DNA of 11,959 bases, from NCBI RefSeq assembly GCF_001279585.1, contig NZ_LGEC01000104.1:1-11959 (forward strand), given 5' to 3'. The notes under the pieces are model-generated. The model was not told the DNA's origin. It searched no databases and saw only the letters and a program-made list of their open reading frames with translations. This DNA comes from Nocardiopsis sp. NRRL B-16309. GTDB taxonomy: Bacteria; Actinomycetota; Actinomycetes; Streptosporangiales; Streptosporangiaceae. Made by a program: the position numbers and the translations under genes. This document shows positions 1 to 5,452 of this stretch, piece by piece. Each line of letters opens with the position of its first letter. Position 1 is the first letter of the stretch.

Positions 1-813
1 GCCCGCGTAGGCGACCACGTCCAGCGTGGACATGACCAGGCCCGCGCCGTTGCCGATGATCCCGACCTCACCGTCGAGCTTCACGTAGTTCAGACCCTTC
101 TCGACGGCCCTCAGCTCGCGCGGGTCGGTGCCGGAGTCGTCGGCGAAGGGCACGCGCTCGGCGTGCCGGAAGGCCGCGTTGTCGTCGAGCGTCACCTTGC
201 CGTCGAGGGCGATGATCCGCCCGTCGGTCGTGCGGACCAGCGGGTTGACCTCCACCAGCGTGGCGTCCTCCCCCACCGCGACCTCCCACAGGTGGACGAT
301 CGTGGCGGCGGCGCGGTCGTGCACCTCCTCGGGGAGCTTCGCGGCGCGGCAGATCTCCAGCGCCGCCGCGCGGTCGACCCCTTCGGGGCCCACCGGCGTG
401 CGCACCACCGCGTCGGGGTCGGTGACCGCGACCTCCTCGATCTCCATGCCGCCCTGGGCGGAGCAGATCGACAGGAAGGTGCGGTTGGCCCGGTCGAGCA
501 GGAATGAGAAGTAGTACTCCTCCGCGATGTCGGAGGCCTCCTCCACCAGCACCCTGCGGACCGTGTGGCCCTTGATGTCCATGCCGAGGATCTCCTCGGC
601 CCTGGCGCGGGCGTGTTCCGGCCCGTCGGCCACCTTCACACCGCCGGCCTTGCCCCGGCCGCCGACCTTGACCTGCGCCTTCACCACAACTTTCCGGCCG
701 ATCCGTCCGGCCGCGAGCCGGACCTGGTCCGGGGTGTCGGCTATCTCGCCCTCCACGAGGCGCACCCCGTACTCACCGAAGAGCTGTTTGGCCTCGTACT
801 CATGGAGATCCAC
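1..813 (-). CDS. sucC: Succinate-CoA ligase (ADP-forming) beta subunit, N-terminal 271 residues; 3' end outside window
   Basis: This is the ATP-grasp (beta) subunit of succinyl-CoA synthetase, which interconverts succinyl-CoA + ADP + Pi with succinate + CoA + ATP together with a SucD alpha subunit. The protein opens with the family signature DLHEYEAKQLF. It has the nucleotide-binding stretch KAQVKVGGRGKAGGVK (residues 45-60), the LLDRANRTF segment, the Mg-binding EVNPL (188-192), ALDGK (202-206), and GNGAGLVMSTLD leading into the C-terminal domain, which lies off the window. The GTG start at 811-813 is chosen because it gives the canonical N terminus and follows AAGGAGG (a 4-nt gap, rather short). 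The gene is divergent from the transporter gene and next to an acyl-CoA operon, so it is probably a second, pathway-dedicated copy with sucD downstream off-window; that is inference. A malate-CoA ligase (MtkA) or another acid-CoA ligase of the same fold cannot be excluded. Family call is very secure, substrate less so. Confidence 0.93.
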   Translation of the reverse strand, partial: MDLHEYEAKQLFGEYGVRLVEGEIADTPDQVRLAAGRIGRKVVVKAQVKVGGRGKAGGVKVADGPEHARARAEEILGMDIKGHTVRRVLVEEASDIAEEYYFSFLLDRANRTFLSICSAQGGMEIEEVAVTDPDAVVRTPVGPEGVDRAAALEICRAAKLPEEVHDRAAATIVHLWEVAVGEDATLVEVNPLVRTTDGRIIALDGKVTLDDNAAFRHAERVPFADDSGTDPRELRAVEKGLNYVKLDGEVGIIGNGAGLVMSTLDVVAYAG

Positions 814-854
814 CGTGCCTCCTTGTCGCATGGGGTCCCGACTCTTCAGTGGTA

Positions 855-871
855 CTCCATACTGTATGCAA
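855..871. promoter_or_regulatory. Operator copy 1 (ATAC-N-GTAT palindrome) in the sucC/MFS divergent region
   Basis: CTCCATACTGTATGCAA contains the perfect 11-bp palindrome CATACTGTATG (858-868). It shares the core ATAC-N-GTAT with copies at 936-952 and 2369-2385. It lies about 40 bp upstream of the sucC start, where that promoter would be expected, so it probably controls sucC. The 814-964 gap is visibly AT-rich against its surroundings. The architecture resembles operators of GntR/FadR-type regulators, but the regulator is unknown. Confidence 0.6.
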
Positions 872-935
872 TATTCAATACCCCTACTCTGAAAAATGTG
901 TCCTGCGCCACCCCCTTCCCAGGTCGCCGATGGAT

Positions 936-952
936 TTGCATACTGTATTCAA
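936..952. promoter_or_regulatory. Operator copy 2 (TTG-N-ATAC-T-GTAT-N-CAA) abutting the MFS ribosome binding site
   Basis: TTGCATACTGTATTCAA is a 17-bp palindrome with one mismatched pair (positions 4 and 14) around an unpaired centre. It overlaps the first two bases of the AAGGAGG Shine-Dalgarno (951-957) of the transporter gene that starts at 965. A bound protein here would block transcription close to the translation start. Its centre is 81 bp from that of copy 1. Confidence 0.65.
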
Positions 953-964
953 GGAGGTCGCGCC

Positions 965-2362
965 ATGTCAGGACACCCCACCCCCGACCCTCCACCCCCC
1001 GCCCACGCCGAGGTCGTGCGCGACTGGCGCGGCCGCAGCTACCGCGTCGGCCCCACCGCACGCGTGCTCACCGGCGTTCCCCGCCCGGTCGTCCTCGCCC
1101 GCGCCCTGGCCGCCGTCGCGGCGATCGGCGTGACGCAGTTCGGCTACGGCGCCGCGGTGCCCGCCCTGGTCGACGCGCACGGCTGGTCGCCCGCCCAGGC
1201 CCTCGTGCCGTTCCTGCTCTGGACCCTGTTCCAGGGCGCCACCGCGCCCCTGCCGCACCACCTCGGCGCCAGGCGCCTGCTGACGCCGGGCCAGACGGTC
1301 GGCACCGGCGCCGCCCTGTGCGCCGCCGGGCTGGTGGCCCTCGGCCACGTGTCGGCCCCCGTTCCCGCGGCCCTGGCCTACGGCGTGCTGGGCGGCGTGG
1401 GCGCCGGGCTCGTGTACCACTCCTGTGCCGACCTGGTCGGCGGCTGGTTCCCCGACCGGCCCGGCGTCCGCTTCGGCGCCGTCGGCGGCGCCTTCGCCCT
1501 CGGCGCGGTCCCCCTGCTGCCCGCGCTCGCGCTGTCGCCCTCCCCCGCCCCGCTGTCCGCCGCCACGACCCTGCTCGCCGCGGCCGTCCTGGTCCTGGGT
1601 CTGGCGGGCGGTGTCGGCCAGCGCCAGGCCCCGGGCCGGTGGTGGCCGCCGGGCGCCGACCCGCGCGCGGTCGCACTGCGCGGGAACGCCGATCCGCCCG
1701 CGGCGGCCGACTTCAGCACCGCCCAGGCCTGGGCCAGCGGCCCCTCCCTGCCGGCCCTGCACGCGGTGGTGGCGCTCTCCGGCGCGGGCGGGCTGTTCAC
1801 CATCGCCGTCCTACCCGTGGTCCTGGTGGCGGCCGACCGCCCGGCCGCGGAGACCGCCGCCGCGGTCACGGCCTTCGCCGCCGCCAGCGGCCTGGGCCGG
1901 ATCGCCTGCGGCGCCGCGGTCGAGCGGACCGGACGGCGCCGCCTGCTCGCCGTGCTGCTGGGCGCGGCGGCGCTCGCCCTGGCCGGCCTCGCCGCCGTCG
2001 CGGACACCGGCCCGGCCGCCCTCCTGGTGGCGCTCGCGGCGGTGGCGGGCGCCGGGACCGGCTCCTGCTACCCGCTGAGCCGGGCGGTCACCGAGGCCCA
2101 CTTCGGGTCGGACCGGGCGGCGGGGATCCCCCGTCTGGTGCACAGTTCCAAGGCGGTCGGCGGGTTGCTCGGCGTGGGCGGAGCCGTCGCCCTCCTGGCC
2201 CTGGCGCCGTCACCCGCGGCGGCGTCATGGCTGGTCACAGCCGCTGTCGCGCTCGCCGCCGCGACCCTGCTCACGGGTGCGCTGCGCCGCCCGTTCCCGG
2301 TCCGGACACTGCCGATCCGGAAGAGGATCTGGACAGCGGGGCGGCGGCGTGCTCCAATGTGA
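965..2362 (+). CDS. OxlT-like (oxalate:formate antiporter family) MFS transporter
   Basis: This is a 465-residue major facilitator protein, probably with 12 membrane helices, that most likely exchanges oxalate, formate or a related small carboxylate across the cytoplasmic membrane. The start at 965 follows AAGGAGG by 7 nt. The N terminus (1-40) is Pro-rich and cytoplasmic. Helix 1 runs from about residue 42, followed by the OFA-like segment GWSPAQALVPFLLW (73-86). A hydrophilic linker (about 216-262) separates the two halves. SGLGRIACG (309-316) is followed by the MFS loop VERTGRRR. HSSKAVGGLLG (393-403) matches the helix-11 region of OxlT-family proteins. Arg312 and Lys396 are 84 residues apart; the two substrate-binding charges of Oxalobacter OxlT, Arg272 and Lys355, are 83 apart. 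Alignment of these residues is my inference. The frc gene downstream supports oxalate transport. The gene may be transcribed on its own or with the downstream operon. Family secure, substrate probable. Confidence 0.78.
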   Translation: MSGHPTPDPPPPAHAEVVRDWRGRSYRVGPTARVLTGVPRPVVLARALAAVAAIGVTQFGYGAAVPALVDAHGWSPAQALVPFLLWTLFQGATAPLPHHLGARRLLTPGQTVGTGAALCAAGLVALGHVSAPVPAALAYGVLGGVGAGLVYHSCADLVGGWFPDRPGVRFGAVGGAFALGAVPLLPALALSPSPAPLSAATTLLAAAVLVLGLAGGVGQRQAPGRWWPPGADPRAVALRGNADPPAAADFSTAQAWASGPSLPALHAVVALSGAGGLFTIAVLPVVLVAADRPAAETAAAVTAFAAASGLGRIACGAAVERTGRRRLLAVLLGAAALALAGLAAVADTGPAALLVALAAVAGAGTGSCYPLSRAVTEAHFGSDRAAGIPRLVHSSKAVGGLLGVGGAVALLALAPSPAAASWLVTAAVALAAATLLTGALRRPFPVRTLPIRKRIWTAGRRRAPM

Positions 2363-2368
2363 TGCAGA

Positions 2369-2385
2369 CGGTATACAGTATCCCG
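2369..2385. promoter_or_regulatory. Operator copy 3 (CGG-N-ATAC-A-GTAT-N-CCG) upstream of the ThDP enzyme gene
   Basis: CGGTATACAGTATCCCG is a 17-bp palindrome with one mismatched pair and the same ATAC-N-GTAT core as the two upstream copies, read from the other strand. It begins 7 nt after the MFS stop codon and includes TATACA, a plausible -10 element. It therefore probably overlaps a promoter for the three-gene operon starting at 2498. The rest of the 2386-2497 leader shows no clear structure. Confidence 0.62.
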
Positions 2386-2497
2386 CCTACAGAAGACACT
2401 GACCCGCTCACCATCCCCACCCGGTCGCTCGCACCACAAGAGCACCGGCAGCTAGCAGCCAAAGCACCGAACCCGCACGAAAGGGGTCGTCGCACCG

Positions 2498-4201
2498 ATG
2501 GCCGAGGGCACACCCAACACCAGCACCAGTAGCGACACCACGATCTCCGGCGGCCACCTGGTGGCCAAAGCGCTCAAGGCCGAGGGCGTCGACGTCATCT
2601 ACACGCTCTGCGGTGGACACATCATCGACATCTACGACGGCTGCGCCGACGAGGGCATCGACGTCATCGACGTCCGCCACGAACAGGTCGCCGCGCACGC
2701 CGCCGACGGCTACGCCCGTATCACCGGCAAACCCGGCTGCGCCGTCGTCACCGCCGGCCCCGGCACCACGGACGCGGTCACAGGTATCGCCAACGCCTAC
2801 CGCGCGGAGAGCCCGATGCTCGTCATCGGCGGGCAGGGAGCGCTCAGCCAGCACAAGATGGGCTCGCTCCAGGACCTGCCGCACGTGGACATGATCAACC
2901 CGATCTCCAAGTTCGCCGCCACCGTCCCGCACACCGAGCGCGTGGCCGACCTGGTCTCCATGGCCTTCCGCGAGTCGCTCAACGGCGCTCCCGGCCCGTC
3001 CTTCCTGGAGATCCCCCGCGACATCCTGGACGCGCGGGTGCCCCTGGACAAGGCCCGCATCCCCGCCAAGGGCCGCTACCGCGCCTCCACCCGCCAGGCC
3101 GGCGACCCCGCCGACATCGAGCGGCTGGCCGACCTCATCGTGCGCTCCGAGCGCCCCAGCATCCTGCTCGGCAACCAGGTGTGGACCACCCGCGCCACCG
3201 ACACCTCCGTCGAACTCGTCCGCGCGCTCAACATCCCCGCCTACATGAACGGCGCCGGACGCGGCACGCTACCCCCCGGCGACCCCCACCACTTCCAGCT
3301 CTCCCGCCGCTACGCCTTCACCAACTCCGACCTCATCATCATCGTCGGCACCCCGTTCGACTTCCGGATGGGCTACGGCAAGCGGCTCTCGCCCGACGCC
3401 ACCGTCGTCCAGATCGACCTCAACTACGCGACCGTCGGCAAGAACCGCGACATCGACCTCGGCCTGGTCGGCGACGCCGACGCCATCCTGTCCGCCGTCC
3501 TGCAGGCCACGTCCGCCTACGGCGACACCGGCGCCCAGGGCCGCAAGGGCTGGCTGGAGGAGCTGCGCACCCAGGAGCAGACCGCGCTCGACAAGCGCGC
3601 CCACCTGCTCACCTCCGACTCCACGCCGATCCACCCCTACCGGCTGGTCAACGAGATCAACCAGTTCCTCACCGAGGACTCCATCTACGTCGGCGACGGC
3701 GGCGACATCGTCACCTTCTCCGGGCAGGTCGTCCAGCCCAAGTCGCCCGGCCACTGGATGGACCCGGGCCCCCTGGGCACGCTCGGCGTGGGCATCCCGT
3801 TCGTCATGGCGGCCAAGCAGGCCCTCCCGCACAAGGAGGTCGTCGCGCTCTTCGGCGACGGAGCCTTCAGCCTCACCGGCTGGGACTTCGAGACCCTGGT
3901 CCGCTTCGACCTGCCCTTCGTGGGGATCGTCGGCAACAACTCGTCCATGAACCAGATCCGCTACGGCCAGATCGCCAAGTACGGCGCCGAACGCGGCGAG
4001 ATCGGCAACACCCTGGGCGACGTCAACTACGCCGAGTTCGCCAGGATGCTCGGCGGGCACGGCGAGGAGGTACGGGACCCGGCCGACATCGCGCCGGCCC
4101 TGCGCCGCGCCCGCGAGTCCGGCAAGCCCTCCCTGATCAACGTCTGGATCGACCCCGAGGTCTACGCGCCCGGGACCATGAACCAGACGATGTACAAGTA
4201 G
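2498..4201 (+). CDS. ThDP-dependent decarboxylase/lyase in the oxalyl-CoA decarboxylase position (Oxc-like or 2-hydroxyacyl-CoA lyase-like)
   Basis: This is a 567-residue soluble enzyme of the acetolactate synthase / oxalyl-CoA decarboxylase / 2-hydroxyacyl-CoA lyase superfamily, with the usual length and three domains: N-terminal pyrimidine-binding (about 18-185), central (about 205-335) and C-terminal pyrophosphate-binding (about 395-545). The catalytic Glu62 sits in VRHEQ. The ThDP/Mg motif starts at GDG 453-455 and ends at NN 480-481. Operon position before frc suggests oxalyl-CoA to formyl-CoA + CO2. However, the Tyr120-Glu121 pair of Oxalobacter Oxc is not present: this region reads MGSLQDLPHVD (Q125), closer to the GAFQEFPQVE of human HACL1. 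The Oxc/HACL1 tyrosine after the NN motif is Asn485 here. Older automatic labels would probably be acetolactate synthase, but the neighbours do not fit branched-chain amino acid synthesis. The start at 2498 follows AAGGGG with a rather long 11-nt spacer. Superfamily certain, reaction unresolved. Confidence 0.85.
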   Translation: MAEGTPNTSTSSDTTISGGHLVAKALKAEGVDVIYTLCGGHIIDIYDGCADEGIDVIDVRHEQVAAHAADGYARITGKPGCAVVTAGPGTTDAVTGIANAYRAESPMLVIGGQGALSQHKMGSLQDLPHVDMINPISKFAATVPHTERVADLVSMAFRESLNGAPGPSFLEIPRDILDARVPLDKARIPAKGRYRASTRQAGDPADIERLADLIVRSERPSILLGNQVWTTRATDTSVELVRALNIPAYMNGAGRGTLPPGDPHHFQLSRRYAFTNSDLIIIVGTPFDFRMGYGKRLSPDATVVQIDLNYATVGKNRDIDLGLVGDADAILSAVLQATSAYGDTGAQGRKGWLEELRTQEQTALDKRAHLLTSDSTPIHPYRLVNEINQFLTEDSIYVGDGGDIVTFSGQVVQPKSPGHWMDPGPLGTLGVGIPFVMAAKQALPHKEVVALFGDGAFSLTGWDFETLVRFDLPFVGIVGNNSSMNQIRYGQIAKYGAERGEIGNTLGDVNYAEFARMLGGHGEEVRDPADIAPALRRARESGKPSLINVWIDPEVYAPGTMNQTMYK

Positions 4202-4218
4202 CCCGGGAAGGAGAACCC

Positions 4219-5448
4219 ATGGGCAAGGCACTCGACGGGATCCGCGTCCTGGACATGACACACGTCCAGTCGGGCCCCTCGGCGACACAGATCCTGGCCT
4301 GGATGGGCGCCGACGTCCTCAAGGTCGAGGCGGTCACCGGCGACATCACCCGGCGCCAGCTGCGCGACAAGCCCGGCGTGGACAGCCTGTACTTCACGAT
4401 GCTCAACTCCAACAAGCGCAGCGTCACGCTCAACACCAAGAGCGAGCGCGGCAAGGAGATCTTCCTGGACCTGGTCCGGCGCAGCGACGTCCTGGTGGAG
4501 AACTTCGCGCCGGGCGCCCTGGACCGGATGGGGTTCACCTGGGAGGTGCTCCACGAGGCCAACCCGCGCCTGGTCTACGCCTCGATCAAGGGCTTCGGAC
4601 CCGGCGCCTACGCCGACTTCAAGGCCTACGAGGTCATCGCGCAGGCCATGGGCGGTTCGATGAGCACCACCGGCTTCGAGGACGGGCCGCCGCTGGCGAC
4701 GGGCGCGCAGATCGGTGATTCGGGCACGGGAATGCATACAGTGGCCGGTATCCTCGCCGCCCTGCTCCAGCGCACCAGCACCGGCCAGGGCCAGCGCGTC
4801 CAGGTCGCCATGCAGGACGCCGTCCTCAACCTGTGCCGCGTCAAGCTGCGCGACCAGCAGCGGCTGGAGCACGGGCCCCTCGCGGAGTACCCCAACGACG
4901 ACTTCGGCGACGAGGTCCCCCGCTCGGGCAACGCCTCCGGCGGCGGACAGCCGGGGTGGGCGGTGCGCACCGCGCCCGGCGGCCCCAACGACTACGTCTA
5001 CGTCATCATCCAGCCGCCGGGCTGGGCGCCCATCACCCGGCTCATCGGCCGGCCCGAGCTGGTCGAGGACCCCGAGTGGGCCACCCCCGAGGCCCGCCTG
5101 GACAAGCTCGACAAGGTCTTCTCCCTGATCGAGGAGTGGTCCAGCCGACTCCCGAAGTGGGACGTCCTGGCCGAGCTGAACAAGCACAACATCCCCTGCG
5201 GGCCCATCCTGTCCACCCGGGAGATCATCGAGGACCCCACGCTGCGCGCCAACGGAGTCGTCACCACGGTCGAGCACCCCGAGCGCGGCGCGTACCACAC
5301 GGTCGCCTCGCCCATCCGGCTCTCCGACTCGACCGTGGCGGTCGAGCGCTCCCCCCTGCTCGGCGAGCACAACGAGGACGTCTACGGCGGCGAACTGGGC
5401 CTGACCGCCGACGAGCTGGCCGAACTCTCATCGAACGGAGTGATCTAG
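4219..5448 (+). CDS. frc: Formyl-CoA:oxalate CoA-transferase (class III, YfdW/Frc type)
   Basis: This 409-residue cytoplasmic class III CoA-transferase moves CoA from formyl-CoA to oxalate, giving oxalyl-CoA and formate, the entry step of oxalate catabolism. By eye it follows E. coli YfdW and Oxalobacter Frc along its whole length. Shared stretches include VQSGPS (Gln17), LYFTMLNSNKRS, VENFAPGALDRMGFTWE, the catalytic aspartate in GDSGTGMH (Asp167, equivalent to Asp169), QDAVLNLCRVKLRDQQRLE, PGW after the glycine loop, and PLLGEH near the C terminus. Two differences stand out. Oxalobacter Trp48 is Gln47 here, as in YfdW. The tetraglycine loop over the active site begins with Ser (SGGGQ, 240-244). 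The start at 4219 has a good GGAAGGAG site, 17 nt after the previous stop. A neighbouring specificity such as another dicarboxylate is possible, but this is the most specific call in the window. Confidence 0.92.
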   Translation: MGKALDGIRVLDMTHVQSGPSATQILAWMGADVLKVEAVTGDITRRQLRDKPGVDSLYFTMLNSNKRSVTLNTKSERGKEIFLDLVRRSDVLVENFAPGALDRMGFTWEVLHEANPRLVYASIKGFGPGAYADFKAYEVIAQAMGGSMSTTGFEDGPPLATGAQIGDSGTGMHTVAGILAALLQRTSTGQGQRVQVAMQDAVLNLCRVKLRDQQRLEHGPLAEYPNDDFGDEVPRSGNASGGGQPGWAVRTAPGGPNDYVYVIIQPPGWAPITRLIGRPELVEDPEWATPEARLDKLDKVFSLIEEWSSRLPKWDVLAELNKHNIPCGPILSTREIIEDPTLRANGVVTTVEHPERGAYHTVASPIRLSDSTVAVERSPLLGEHNEDVYGGELGLTADELAELSSNGVI

Positions 5449-5452
5449 ACCC

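Noticed and set aside
896..964. Upstream in-frame ATG (896) as the MFS start
   Set aside because: It would put operator copy 2 and the strong AAGGAGG site inside the coding sequence. The ATG at 965 is ideally spaced from that site.
565..2532. Long plus-strand open frame spanning the MFS gene
   Set aside because: It starts antisense to sucC and crosses two operators. Its translation is Arg/Pro-rich low complexity, typical of an off-frame reading of GC-rich coding DNA. The MFS frame has membrane helices and a good ribosome binding site.
3181..4218. In-frame upstream extension of frc into the ThDP gene
   Set aside because: The translation is Arg/Pro-rich shadow of the ThDP gene. The Frc N terminus (GKALDGIRVLD) and GGAAGGAG fix the start at 4219.
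4734..4742. GCATACAGT inside frc as a fourth operator copy
   Set aside because: Only one half-site matches; the second half is GTGG instead of GTAT. It lies in the conserved coding stretch for GMHTVAG.
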